A stretch of DNA of 47,357 nucleotides, from positions 1-47,357 of the forward strand of contig NZ_VRYN01000007.1 in the NCBI RefSeq assembly GCF_008124605.1, in the 5' to 3' direction. The DNA is from Halobacterium salinarum DSM 3754. GTDB taxonomy: Archaea > Halobacteriota > Halobacteria > Halobacteriales > Halobacteriaceae. Of the stretch, positions 7,221 to 17,458 are shown piece after piece. The first letter of the stretch is position 1; each line of letters starts with the position of its first letter. Position numbers and translations under genes: made by a program. Under the pieces are notes generated by a model, which saw only the letters and a program-made list of their open reading frames with translations, made no database searches and had not been told where the DNA came from.

Positions 7221-8189
7221 ATGGTCTCACCGGAACACCTACGACGGAGCAAGGCAGTCCAGCGCCGCACCGGTCGGACGTTCCACATCGCCACCCGGTT
7301 CCTCCCCGAGCGCGTCCGCTACCCCACGTACGTCCTGTACGCGTTCTTCCGGCTCACCGACGAGATCGTCGACGACGAGGCACCTGGGCCGCCCGACGAA
7401 CAGCGCCGCCGCCTGGCACACGTGCGGGCGGCCGCTCTCGGTGATCGCGACCCCGACGACCCCGTGCTTGCGGCGTTCGCCGCGCTCCGCGAGGACCACG
7501 ACATCCCCCGCGAGGAGGTCACCACGTTCATCGACGCCATGCAACAGGACGTCGACACCGCGCGCTACCGGAGCCACGACGACCTGGCGGAGTACCTCCG
7601 TGGGTCGTCGGTCGCGGTCGGATACATGATGCTGTCCATCATGGACGCCCCGGAACCGGAGCGCGCGCGTCCACACGCGGCGTCGCTGGGGGAGGCGTTC
7701 CAGCTCACGAACTTCCTGCGGGACGTCCGGGAGGACGTACTCGACTACGACCGCATCTACCTGCCCAGTCAGACCCTGGCCGCCCACGGCGCGAGCCACG
7801 ACGACATCGCCGCCCTATCGGCCACCCCGCAGGTCCGGGACGCGATCCGTGCCGAACTCGACCGCACCGAGCGCCTCTACCGCCACGGCGTCGCGGGCAT
7901 CGAGCACCTGCCCGCCGACTGCCAGTTCCCGGTGCTCGCGGCGGCCGTGATGTACGCCGACCAGCACCGCCTGATCCGCGCCCAGGACTGTGACGTGCTC
8001 TCACAGCGGCCCACGCTGACGCTGCGGCGGCGGCTCAGCGTCGTTGCGCGAACGTGGCTGCGCTGGCGGGTCAGCGACGACCCGACTGCGGTGTTCCACG
8101 CGGTCACCGGGATCGGGGAGCCCGACGCCGGTGGCGTGCCCGAGCAGTCGTTTGCGGTGCGGGAGTCCCAGCCCACGCGGGCGGACTGA
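7221..8189 (+). CDS. crtB1: Phytoene synthase
   Basis: This enzyme condenses two geranylgeranyl diphosphates to phytoene, the first committed carotenoid step towards beta-carotene, retinal and bacterioruberin. The 322-residue chain from ATG 7221 contains both Asp-rich magnesium-binding motifs of the trans-isoprenyl synthase fold: DEIVD at 47-51 and DVRED at 168-172. Length is normal for the family. The open frame extends to a TTG at 7146, which overlaps the predicted promoter and is rejected. It closes the bop-brp-bat neighbourhood. Confidence 0.93.
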   Translation: MVSPEHLRRSKAVQRRTGRTFHIATRFLPERVRYPTYVLYAFFRLTDEIVDDEAPGPPDEQRRRLAHVRAAALGDRDPDDPVLAAFAALREDHDIPREEVTTFIDAMQQDVDTARYRSHDDLAEYLRGSSVAVGYMMLSIMDAPEPERARPHAASLGEAFQLTNFLRDVREDVLDYDRIYLPSQTLAAHGASHDDIAALSATPQVRDAIRAELDRTERLYRHGVAGIEHLPADCQFPVLAAAVMYADQHRLIRAQDCDVLSQRPTLTLRRRLSVVARTWLRWRVSDDPTAVFHAVTGIGEPDAGGVPEQSFAVRESQPTRAD

Positions 8190-8190
8190 G

Positions 8191-8679
8191 CTATCGGCCG
8201 CCGCGCAGCAGCTCTGAGATGCGATCCCGGATGCGGTCGTGGTCGCCCAGCCGGAGGTAGTACGCGCCGGTGCCGTCCTCGTAGTAGTCCTCGATCTCGC
8301 GCTCGACGGTGAACCCGAGGTTCCGGTAGAACCCGATGGCGTTCTCGTTGGTCATGCGGGCGTGACAGGAGGCCTTGCCGGCGTCGGCGGCGACGGACGC
8401 GACGAGTTGCTCGCCGAAGTTCTCGCCGCGATAGTCCGGCGCCACCGCGAGAAACAGGATGTAGCCGTCGGATCGCGCCGCCGCGAACCCGACCAGCTCG
8501 TCGTCACCGCCGCCGAGAAAACAGTGCACTGCGGCCCGTCGATAGGCGTTCGCGAAGAACCCACGGCGTTGTTTCAGGAGCCCCTCGTGCTCCCGGATGT
8601 GTTCTTTCAGCGCCCACGCCGCCTCAAGGTAGTCACCGCTTCCCGGGGGCACTACCTGTTTGTCCACCGTGACGCTCAC
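8191..8679 (-). CDS. GNAT family N-acetyltransferase
   Basis: The 162-residue protein starts at GTG 8679 (MSVTVDKQVV). The acetyl-CoA binding motif lies in the stretch LAVAPDYRGENFGEQLV, with the typical R/Q-x-x-G-x-G/A pattern. It is followed by NENAIGFYRNLGF, the C-terminal signature of RimI-like enzymes. It probably acetylates a protein or small-molecule amine; the substrate cannot be told. It converges on crtB1 one base from its stop and diverges from archease, whose start is 130 bp away. Confidence 0.85.
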   Translation of the reverse strand: MSVTVDKQVVPPGSGDYLEAAWALKEHIREHEGLLKQRRGFFANAYRRAAVHCFLGGGDDELVGFAAARSDGYILFLAVAPDYRGENFGEQLVASVAADAGKASCHARMTNENAIGFYRNLGFTVEREIEDYYEDGTGAYYLRLGDHDRIRDRISELLRGGR

Positions 8680-8809
8680 CCCAGAGTGTTGCGTCGCGAC
8701 GACTATAATTCCACCGTCCCGCACGGGGAACCGGGGCGTCGAAATCCTTTCGGGCGTCCTGGCCGTTCGCAGACCCAATGCATACCATCGAACCAGGCGG
8801 GGGCGGCGC

Positions 8810-9283
8810 GTGACGTTCGCGTTACGCGAGCACACCGCCGACATCGCCGTGGCGGCGGCCGCCGACAGTCTCGGCGGCGTGTTCGGCGCGGTCGCGGACG
8901 GCATGGCGGCGGCGATGATCGACGACGACGTGCCGGCCACCGGCGCGCAACTCACGGTGTCCGAGCGCGCGGAATCACGGGAGGCGGCGCTGTACGATTA
9001 CCTCACCCGGCTGCTCTACGAGCGCGACGTGCAAGGCGTGTTGCCCGTGGACAACGCCGCAACCGTCGATGAACCCACCGGCGGCGGTGACTGGCGCGTC
9101 ACAGCGTCAGCCCGAGGGGTGCCACTGGACGCGGTCCACGCCCGCGACCTCAAGGCGGTGACGTACTCGGAGATGCAGCTCACGCCGCCCGGCGGCCCCA
9201 CCCACGCCGAGGCGGGGACGCCACCCGACGCCGTTCGCGAGCACCCCGACGACTGGGCCGCATACGTCGTTTTCGACGTGTGA
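8810..9283 (+). CDS. Archease, RtcB-activating protein
   Basis: Archease stimulates guanylation and turnover of the RNA ligase RtcB. The 157-residue protein from GTG 8810 shows the family signatures: REHTADIAV near the N-terminus, KAVTYSEMQL in the middle, and a C-terminal VVFDV. Length is typical. rtcB lies about 1.1 kb downstream on the same strand with only a DoxX-family gene between, consistent with a shared tRNA-splicing or RNA-repair role. Confidence 0.92.
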   Translation: MTFALREHTADIAVAAAADSLGGVFGAVADGMAAAMIDDDVPATGAQLTVSERAESREAALYDYLTRLLYERDVQGVLPVDNAATVDEPTGGGDWRVTASARGVPLDAVHARDLKAVTYSEMQLTPPGGPTHAEAGTPPDAVREHPDDWAAYVVFDV

Positions 9284-9320
9284 GAGGCTTTTGCGTGTCG
9301 AGCGCCTACGACCACACAGC

Positions 9321-10367
9321 ATGCCCCCAGTCGCACCCGCGTCGCCGGGTCACGTCAGGTACGTCTCCGACGGCGCGCCCACGGACCGCGCCATCGCGTT
9401 CCTCGTGGACGTGCTGTCGACGCCGCTGAACGCCGCCATCGTCGCGGCCGGCGCGGCCGCGGTCGTGACGATCCTGGTCGTCGCAGTCCGCTACCAGCCG
9501 GCCGCCACGGACGTCCACGCGCTCCGGGACGCCCTCGCGGGCTACCACACGTTCATGCCGTGGATGCTCCGGCTGGCGGTCGGGCTGCCACTGATCGGGG
9601 CGGGGTTCACCGGCTATTTCATCTCGCCGGCGGTCCAATCGCCGACCCGCGTCTTCCAGGTCACCATCGGGTTCCTGCTGTTGTTCGGGCTGGCCACCCG
9701 CGCCGTCGCCCTCGTCGGGCTGACCGCCTACCTCGCGGAGCTCGTCGTCCACCCCGAACTCGTGCTCGCAAGCGAGTACATCGGCGGGTTCCTGGGGATC
9801 GCGCTGCTGGGCAGCGGCCGCCCGAGCGCCGACCACCTGCTCCAGCGGGTCGCGGCCGCCGACGGATCGCTGTACGGGCGACTCGACCCGCTGCATCCGG
9901 TCGTCGACCGGTTCAACGACCTCATTCGGCCCTTCGAACGCTACGCACCCACCGTGATCCGCGCCGGCCTCGGGTTCAACTTCGCGCTGCTCGGGTTCTG
10001 GGAGAAACTCGCACACCCCGGGCGGGCGCTCGCGGTGGTCGAGAAATACGAGCTGACGACGGTCGTCCCCGTTGATCCCGGCCTCTGGGTGCTCGGCGCC
10101 GGTGCCACGGAGCTTGCGGTCGGCGTGTTGTTCGTGCTCGGGCTGTTCACGCGGGCCACCGCGGCCACCGCGTTCCTCGTGTTGACGACGACCCTGTTCG
10201 GCCTGCCGGACGACCCGGTGTTGGCCCACGTCACGCTGTTCGGCATGGTGTCGGCGCTGTTCGTCACCGGTGGCGGCCCGCTGTCCCTCGATCGCGTACT
10301 CGACGCCTGGGACGACCGGACAGCCACCCCGCAGCCGGCAGCCCGCGGCGACGACGCCGGGTCGTAG
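9321..10367 (+). CDS. DoxX family membrane protein
   Basis: The 348-residue integral membrane protein has about eight hydrophobic segments arranged as two similar halves. Family-type motifs occur in both, such as RLAVGLPLIGAGFTGY and RAGLGFNFALLGFWEKLAHP. DoxX-like proteins are linked to respiratory or redox functions, but the role here is unknown. ATG 9321 is preceded by a short gap after archease. It interrupts the archease-rtcB pair without obvious functional relation. Confidence 0.85.
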   Translation: MPPVAPASPGHVRYVSDGAPTDRAIAFLVDVLSTPLNAAIVAAGAAAVVTILVVAVRYQPAATDVHALRDALAGYHTFMPWMLRLAVGLPLIGAGFTGYFISPAVQSPTRVFQVTIGFLLLFGLATRAVALVGLTAYLAELVVHPELVLASEYIGGFLGIALLGSGRPSADHLLQRVAAADGSLYGRLDPLHPVVDRFNDLIRPFERYAPTVIRAGLGFNFALLGFWEKLAHPGRALAVVEKYELTTVVPVDPGLWVLGAGATELAVGVLFVLGLFTRATAATAFLVLTTTLFGLPDDPVLAHVTLFGMVSALFVTGGGPLSLDRVLDAWDDRTATPQPAARGDDAGS

Positions 10368-10405
10368 CCGAAACGTATTCCAGCGCGGGCGGCCGACGAA
10401 CAGCC

Positions 10406-11908
10406 ATGTCCACCTTCGACGCCGACGGCCACCGGCTCACCGAAGTCGAGCCGGACGTCTGGGCGCTCGCGGACACCGGCGACGAGTCGGTGCCGGCGCG
10501 CGTGCTCGCCAACCGCAGCCTCTTGGCGCAGATCAGCACCGACAACACGCTCACCCAGCTCCGCAACGTCGCCGGCATGCCCGGTGCCGTCGCCCCAGCG
10601 CTCTGCATGCCCGACGGCCACCAGGGCTACGGGTTCCCCGTCGGCGGCGTCGCCGCCTTCGACGCCGAGGACGGCTGCATCTCGCCGGGCGGCGTCGGCT
10701 TCGACATCAACTGCGGCGTCCGCATGCTGACCACGACGCTCACCTACGACGACGTCAAGGGCCGCGAAGCGGCGCTCGTGGACGCGCTGTACGACGCCGT
10801 CCCCTGCGGGCTGGGCGGCGGCGGCGTCCACGACGGCACGCACGCCGACCTGGACGCCGCCCTCGAACGCGGCATCGACTGGTGTGTCGAAGAAGGGTAC
10901 GCCGTTCCCGCGGACCGCCGCCACTGCGAGGACGAGGGGCAGCGGCTCGACGCCGATCTGGACGCCGTCTCGAAGAAGGCCCGCGACCGCGGCGCGAGCC
11001 AGATGGGGTCGCTCGGGTCGGGCAACCACTTCCTGGAAGTCCAGCGCGTCACCGACGTCTACGACGACGACACCGCCGCGGCGTTCGGGCTCGCCGAGGA
11101 CCAGGTCGTCGTGTTGATCCACTGTGGCTCCCGCGGCCTGGGCCACCAGATCTGTTCGGACTACCTGCGCCGCATCGAACAGGAGCACCCCGACTTCCTG
11201 GCGTCGCTGCCGAACAAGGACCTCGCAGCCGCGCCCGCGGGCTCCGAGCTCGCCGCGTCGTACTACGGCGCGATGTGCGCGGCCATCAACTTCGCGTGGG
11301 TGAACCGCCAGCTCATCACCCACGCCGTCCGGGAGACGTTCGCCGATGTCTTCGACGCGCCCGACTGGGAGGCCCTCGGGATGGACCTGCTGTACGACGT
11401 GTCCCACAACATCGCGAAGCGCGAAACCCACGCGGTCGTCGAGACCGAGGACGGCTACAGCCTCGCTGGGGACGGCGAGCGCGTCGAGCGCGAGCTGTTC
11501 GTCCACCGGAAGGGCGCGACGCGCGCGTTCCCCGCCGGCCACCCGGAGGTGCCGGCGGCCTACCGGGAGGTCGGCCAGCCGGTCATCATTCCGGGGTCGA
11601 TGGGCGCGGGCAGCTACGTGCTGCGTGGGGGCAGCCAGTCGTTGGGCCGGACGTTCGGTTCGACCGCCCACGGCGCGGGCCGCCTGATGAGCCGCACCCA
11701 GGCCAAAGACGAGTACCAGGGCGGCGACGTGCAGGACGCCCTCGAAGCCGACGACGACATCCACGTGAAGGCGGCCTCAGGCGCGACGATCGCGGAGGAA
11801 GCGCCCGGCGTCTACAAGGACATCGACGACGTGGTCGATGTGTCAGCCGGCCTGGGCGTGGGCGACCCCGTCGTCCGCACGTATCCGGTCTGCAACGTCA
11901 AGGGGTAG
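10406..11908 (+). CDS. rtcB: tRNA-splicing ligase RtcB
   Basis: RtcB joins 2',3'-cyclic phosphate ends to 5'-OH ends during tRNA splicing, using GTP and manganese. The 500-residue chain carries the metal-binding cysteine in FDINCGVRM (C103), several conserved His motifs (GSGNHF, IHCGSRG, VSHNIAKRE), and the guanylylated histidine in HGAGR (H422). No intein is present, and length is as expected. The stop abuts the convergent next gene directly. Confidence 0.96.
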   Translation: MSTFDADGHRLTEVEPDVWALADTGDESVPARVLANRSLLAQISTDNTLTQLRNVAGMPGAVAPALCMPDGHQGYGFPVGGVAAFDAEDGCISPGGVGFDINCGVRMLTTTLTYDDVKGREAALVDALYDAVPCGLGGGGVHDGTHADLDAALERGIDWCVEEGYAVPADRRHCEDEGQRLDADLDAVSKKARDRGASQMGSLGSGNHFLEVQRVTDVYDDDTAAAFGLAEDQVVVLIHCGSRGLGHQICSDYLRRIEQEHPDFLASLPNKDLAAAPAGSELAASYYGAMCAAINFAWVNRQLITHAVRETFADVFDAPDWEALGMDLLYDVSHNIAKRETHAVVETEDGYSLAGDGERVERELFVHRKGATRAFPAGHPEVPAAYREVGQPVIIPGSMGAGSYVLRGGSQSLGRTFGSTAHGAGRLMSRTQAKDEYQGGDVQDALEADDDIHVKAASGATIAEEAPGVYKDIDDVVDVSAGLGVGDPVVRTYPVCNVKG

Positions 11909-12301
11909 CTACCGGGAGAATCCCGGGCCGGTGGGGCCACGTGGCCCCGTCGGCTCCAGCGAATCGGCGAGCGTGACCGGCTGTGACTCCTGTGTTCCGT
12001 CGACCTCCTGGCCGTCCTCGAACCGCACGAAGTTCAGGTACACGGCCTCCCCACAGCCTGGCGTGTCGTCGTGGCTGTCGGCCTCGTGTGGGGGGTGAGT
12101 CCAGTCCAGACCGTCGTGGTCGGCGTCGCCACACGACAGCGCCACGCCGTCCCACTCGTCGGCCTCGTAGTCGTCGCTGGGGGTGGCGTACGTCCAGCCC
12201 GCCAGCGGGAACGGCGTGACGGATTTGTCCGCGAGATACGCGTCCCGGTCGAGCTCGGCGACGGCGCCACACCGCGGGCAGTAGTACGAGACGGCAACCA
12301 T
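11909..12301 (-). CDS. Haloarchaeal zinc-ribbon protein, function unknown
   Basis: From the ATG at 12301 the protein has 130 residues. It opens with a CPRC knuckle (C8-C11), and later single cysteines in LSCGDADHD and TPGCGEA could complete a second zinc site. The middle is Asp/His-rich. The C-terminal tail, rich in Pro, Gly and Thr, looks disordered. The stop codon is directly adjacent to the rtcB stop. I recognise no enzymatic domain. Confidence 0.75.
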   Translation of the reverse strand: MVAVSYYCPRCGAVAELDRDAYLADKSVTPFPLAGWTYATPSDDYEADEWDGVALSCGDADHDGLDWTHPPHEADSHDDTPGCGEAVYLNFVRFEDGQEVDGTQESQPVTLADSLEPTGPRGPTGPGFSR

Positions 12302-12393
12302 GCCAGTGGGTTGGGGCGCGAGACGGAAAGCCCGTGTGGGAACCGGCAGGGACTCCGGAAAGCATTTGCCGGAACCGACGCGAACCATCGCGT

Positions 12394-13260
12394 ATGATAG
12401 ACGAGACCGCCGAGGAGATCCGGGAGATGCGCACGCACTCCTCCTCGGTCGTCGCGGTGAAGGCGGCGCGAGCCCTGGAGGCGCTGCTGGACAGCGACTA
12501 TCCGACGGTCGCGGCGTACGTGCGCGCCCTGGAGCGCAACAGCACGGCGCTGCGGCGCGCGAACCCCTCCCACGCCTCGCTGGTGACGACCCAGCGGGAG
12601 GTCGTCTCCCGGGTTCGGGACGCCGACCCGGCGTCGATCCCGGAGGCCCAGGAGGTGACCGCGGCCGCCATCGACGACGTGGTTGCGCGGGTGAACATGG
12701 GCAAACACGACGCCGCCGCCGCGACCGCCGAACACATCACCGACGGGCAGACGCTGCTCACGCACGACTACTCGTCGACGGTGCTGGAGGCGATCGAGCT
12801 CGCAGCACAGGACGGCGCGCACCTCGACGTGTTCGTGACCGAAGCCCGGCCCCGACACCTCGGCCGGAAGACCGTGCGCGCGCTCGCCCAACTGGACCGC
12901 GTCGACCCCACGCTCATCGTGGACGGGGCCGCAGGCCACGTCCTCGACGACTGTGACCGCGTGCTGTTGGGGATGGACTGCATCGTGGCAGACACCTACT
13001 ACAACCGCGTGGGGACGTACCCGATCGTGGCGGCGGCTGCGGACGCCGGCACCCCGGTCACGGTGGCGGGGTCGGCGGCCAAACTCGTCGCGGACGGCTT
13101 CCAGTTCACGAACGACTTCCGGGACACAAGCGAGGTGATCCGGGAGCCGCCGGCGGGGTTCACCGTCGAAAACCCGGCCTACGACGCGACGCCAACCCGG
13201 CTGCTGGACGCCGTGGTAACCGAGGACGGCCGCCGCACTGAGTTCCCCCTGGAGTCGTAA
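12394..13260 (+). CDS. eIF2B alpha/ribose-1,5-bisphosphate isomerase family protein
   Basis: The 288-residue protein has the eIF2B-like fold. Homologues include initiation-factor-like proteins and archaeal ribose-1,5-bisphosphate isomerase of nucleoside breakdown. The conserved aspartate of the GMD motif (D195) is present, but the catalytic cysteine expected after TH is replaced: the sequence reads THDYSS at 123-128 (D125). Isomerase activity is therefore uncertain. It is convergent with trmB (8 bp gap), a sugar-metabolism regulator, which hints at a carbon-metabolism role. ATG 12394 fits the family start. Confidence 0.85.
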   Translation: MIDETAEEIREMRTHSSSVVAVKAARALEALLDSDYPTVAAYVRALERNSTALRRANPSHASLVTTQREVVSRVRDADPASIPEAQEVTAAAIDDVVARVNMGKHDAAAATAEHITDGQTLLTHDYSSTVLEAIELAAQDGAHLDVFVTEARPRHLGRKTVRALAQLDRVDPTLIVDGAAGHVLDDCDRVLLGMDCIVADTYYNRVGTYPIVAAAADAGTPVTVAGSAAKLVADGFQFTNDFRDTSEVIREPPAGFTVENPAYDATPTRLLDAVVTEDGRRTEFPLES

Positions 13261-13268
13261 CCGCCTGC

Positions 13269-14354
<1,086 letters not shown>

Positions 14355-14395
14355 TTAGGTGGCGGTCGGCGCGCGGGAGGCGGGGCGTGGGGGCG

Positions 14396-15745
14396 TCAGT
14401 CGTCGGCGTGGAACCGGATGCGCCCCTCGGTCTCCGGGTTGATGCCCTCCTGGCGGGCGTACGACGCCAACACCTCGTGTTGGGTGTCCAGCTGGTCGAT
14501 CCGGTGGCCGGCGTCGAGCGCGGGGAACTCGTCGTCGGAGTAAAACAGGTAGTCGGTGGTCGCGAGCGTGTACGTGGCGTCCGGGTCGACCGGGTCGCCG
14601 CCGACGGACGCACTCACGAGGCCGTCCCCGTCGCGCCATTCGAGCGTCGCACCCGAGACGTGGGCGTGCCACCAGTCCGGCTCGGCGAACCCGAGACCGC
14701 CGCTGCCGTTGCCCGCCCGGAACACGTCCAGGAGCTCCCTGCCGGTGAGCTCGGCGACGCTGACGGGCTCCGCGAACGGCACGACGCTGACGAGGTCCGC
14801 GACGGTCACATCACCCGCGAGGGCGGGCCCGTCACGGACGCCGCCGGCGTTCTGGAGGCCGACGTCGGCGTCGGCGGCCCACCGGTAGGCGTCGGCCACG
14901 AAGTTCCCGATACGGGACTCCCCCTCGAAGAGCGTGCGCTCGGTCCGCTCCATGGGGGGTGTGACGTGTCCCACGACGGCGTCGAGGCCGGCGTCCGCTA
15001 GTCGGTCGCGGAGCGCGGCCGTGACGCCGTCGTGGCGTGGCGCGTTGTCGACCTGATGGCGGGTCACGGTGTCGGCCGCGATGTCGATCTCGAAGACCAC
15101 GTCACCGCCGGCGCCGGGGCGCGTGAGCAGCGTGCCGTCGAGGCGTTCGACGCGCTCGCTGGCGATGTGGCCGCCGAGCACGGCGTCAACAGTGGTGGCG
15201 GCCGCGAGTTCGTCGTCGCCGCGCCCGAGATGCGAGAGCGCGATCACGTACTCCGCGCCGGCGTCCCGGAGCGCCGCCTCGGCGTCGGTGGCCGCTTGGA
15301 TCGGGTCGGTCACGGTGAGGTCGCTCGCCATCGGGTTGAGCGCGGGCGTGTCCGCATCGAGCACGCCGAAGAACCCGAGCGTGGTGCCGTCGCGCTCGAC
15401 GAGCGTCCAGGGCTCGACGCCGGCAACCCGGTCGCCGTCGTGGTAGACGTTGGCCGACACCCACGTCTGTGGGGAGTCCGCGACCACCGCCGCGGTCCGC
15501 GACGGCCCGTAGTCGAAGTCGTGGTTGCCGAACGTGGCAACGTCCGGGTCGACGGCGCTGTAGAGGTCCATGGCCTGCTCGCCGTCGGTGACAAGCGACA
15601 GCACCCCGGGCGCGGTGTTGTCACCGGTCCCGGCGGTGATCGCGTCGGGGTCGCGGCCCGCGAGCAGTCCCGCCAGCCGGCCGGCTCGTTCGGGCGTGTC
15701 GTAGACGTTCTCTAGGTCCGAGTAGTGATAGATACCGGGCGACAC
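14396..15745 (-). CDS. 5'-nucleotidase/UshA-family metallophosphatase-like protein, cytoplasmic
   Basis: The 449-residue chain from GTG 15745 has an N-terminal metallophosphoesterase domain (GTGDNTAPG, GNHDFDYG, ALSHLG, GGH) and a C-terminal 5'-nucleotidase substrate domain (NFVADAYRWAADADVGLQNA, GRELLDVFRAGNG). Relatives hydrolyse nucleotides or 2',3'-cyclic phosphates. The first motif reads SDLE where a D-x-H ligand pair is usual, and GGHIAS stands for GHTH, so the metal site is not classical. No signal peptide is visible. The frame continues upstream to 16117, but that stretch antisenses the next gene. Confidence 0.85.
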   Translation of the reverse strand: MSPGIYHYSDLENVYDTPERAGRLAGLLAGRDPDAITAGTGDNTAPGVLSLVTDGEQAMDLYSAVDPDVATFGNHDFDYGPSRTAAVVADSPQTWVSANVYHDGDRVAGVEPWTLVERDGTTLGFFGVLDADTPALNPMASDLTVTDPIQAATDAEAALRDAGAEYVIALSHLGRGDDELAAATTVDAVLGGHIASERVERLDGTLLTRPGAGGDVVFEIDIAADTVTRHQVDNAPRHDGVTAALRDRLADAGLDAVVGHVTPPMERTERTLFEGESRIGNFVADAYRWAADADVGLQNAGGVRDGPALAGDVTVADLVSVVPFAEPVSVAELTGRELLDVFRAGNGSGGLGFAEPDWWHAHVSGATLEWRDGDGLVSASVGGDPVDPDATYTLATTDYLFYSDDEFPALDAGHRIDQLDTQHEVLASYARQEGINPETEGRIRFHADD

Positions 15746-15836
15746 AGTGGTGAACGGAGGTGGGTGCCGGCAAAGGGGGTTTCGGAACTGACACCCGGTG
15801 GAAAGCGATAAATGCGGGACCGCGGTAGGCGGTGGT

Positions 15837-16076
15837 ATGCTGACCGTCGAGGGCGAGGACAGCCAGCCGCTGTACGTCGCCACGGACGAGGGTGAGACCG
15901 GCCAGGACGGCCCGTTTTTCGTGGTGTACCGCACGCCGGACCGCGAGCGCCGCTGGGGGTGGTACTGCTCGAACTGCGAGTCCATCGACAACGCGATGGA
16001 TTCGATGGGCCGCATCGAGTGCAACGGCTGTGGGAACTTCCGCAAGCCCGAGGAGTGGGACGCCGCCCACGAGTGA
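15837..16076 (+). CDS. Small zinc-finger protein, haloarchaeal (DUF5816-like)
   Basis: The 79-residue protein from ATG 15837 has a beta-rich N-terminal half (FFVVYRTPDRERRWGWYCSNC) and two zinc knuckles, CSNC and CNGC. It resembles the haloarchaeal DUF5816 group, as far as I can recall. Function unknown. It is divergent from the nucleotidase-like gene with a 91 bp gap holding both promoters, including a gcgataaatg TATA-like element at 15806-15815. Confidence 0.8.
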   Translation: MLTVEGEDSQPLYVATDEGETGQDGPFFVVYRTPDRERRWGWYCSNCESIDNAMDSMGRIECNGCGNFRKPEEWDAAHE

Positions 16077-16148
16077 TCGCGGCGCACGCCCGGCCGGCTG
16101 GGCGGCTCCGGGGGCACAGCTTATGCGCCGCGGCGGCGTATCGCGGGC

Positions 16149-17063
16149 ATGTTCGTTGGACACGCGATGCTGGCGTTCGGCGTGGTGGCGCTGTTCGTCG
16201 GCCGAACGGGCGTGCCCCGTCGCCGTGTGCTGGCGTTGGCCGTCGCCGCCGGGCTGTTCGCCGCGCTCCCGGACGTCGACATGGTGGCCGCGCTGGTCGG
16301 GGTCGTCGGCGTCGATCCGACCCAGCCCCTCGCCGCGGCCAACTCCTTTTGGGGCGCGTCGACGACCGCCCACCGGGGCGTGACCCACTCGGTTGTCATT
16401 ACGCTCCCGGCAGCGGCCGCGTTCGCGCTCGCGCCCACCCACCGGGCGCTCGCCGCGGGCTGCTTGGGCGCGCTGGTCGCCGCCGTGTTCGCCACCAGCG
16501 GCCCGGCCGCGGCCGTCGTTGCTGCGGTGTTCGCGGTCACCGGGTGGTTCCTCGCCGCCGTCGCATCGGGGATCGGCGTCCGCGGGCGGCGCCTGTTCGC
16601 GGTCGCCGCCGTCGGTCTGGTGAGCCACCCGTTCGGTGATCTGTTCACCGGCGACCCGCCGGCGCTGCTGTCCCCCCTGGACGTCACCGTGTTCGCCGAC
16701 CGCGTGACGCTCGCTGCCGACCCCACCCTGCAGGTGGTGGGCGCGTTCGGGGTCGAACTCGCGGCCATCTGGCTGGGTGTACTGGGCGCGCTCGCGATCG
16801 CCGACCGCAGCCTCCGGGAGTTTGTCACCGCCCGCGCGGTCGCGGGCGCCGGATACGGCCTGGCGGTGCTCGCCGTGCCCGCGCCAACCCTCGACACCTC
16901 CTATCAGTTCGTGTTCAGCGTGCTCGCGGTCGGCACCATCGGCGTCGTTCCCATCCCACATCGGCGACGCCCCACGGTGCCCGCCGCCGCGCTCACCGGG
17001 CTCGCAGCCGTCACGGTCGCGGTCGCCGCGTACGCGGCGCTGTACCTGGCTGGCGTCGCGTAG
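16149..17063 (+). CDS. Membrane-bound metal-dependent hydrolase (YdjM/DUF457 family)
   Basis: The 304-residue polytopic protein has about seven hydrophobic segments and the family metal-binding motifs: H5 in FVGHAML, PDVD at 41-44, HRGVTH at 75-80, and [13 protein letters not shown] in the C-terminal half. The family is usually described as an inner-membrane hydrolase; the substrate is unknown. ATG 16149 leaves a 72 bp gap after the upstream zinc-finger gene. Confidence 0.88.
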
Positions 17064-17113
17064 CACGCCCGCCGGCGCATAGTTTTATGCCGGCCCCAGC
17101 GGAATGCTGTCAT

Positions 17114-17320
17114 ATGGTCTTCAAGAAGGTCCTGCTCACCGGCACCAGCGAGGAGAGTTTCACCGCCGCCGCCGACGACGCCATCGACCGCGCGGAGGAC
17201 ACCCTCGACAACGTGGTGTGGGCGGAAGTCGTCGACCAGGGCGTCGAAATCGGCGCCGTCGAGGAGCGCACGTATCAGACGGAAGTGCAGGTGGCGTTCG
17301 AACTCGACGGCTCCCAGTAG
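17114..17320 (+). CDS. Dodecin, riboflavin-binding protein
   Basis: Dodecin forms a hollow dodecamer that stores riboflavin and lumiflavin, and may protect cells from flavin photochemistry. The 68-residue sequence shows the ligand residues known from the Halobacterium structure: W36 (flavin stacking), E45 and Q55. A TATA-like TAGTTTTATG lies at 17079-17088, about 26 bases before the ATG, indicating a leaderless transcript. An upstream GTG-like extension from 17087 overlaps that promoter and is rejected. Confidence 0.96.
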
Positions 17321-17458
17321 TCGATCACGCCGCCTTCTCGGGTGGATTCGCACGAAGAAGTCGGCCGTGGAGCCGTCGAGGCGCGCACAGGGAGATCGTC
17401 CGCCGCGTCCGGGTCGACGTGCCAGTCCGGACGCGAGCAAGGAGGCGTTCGGTTCGGT

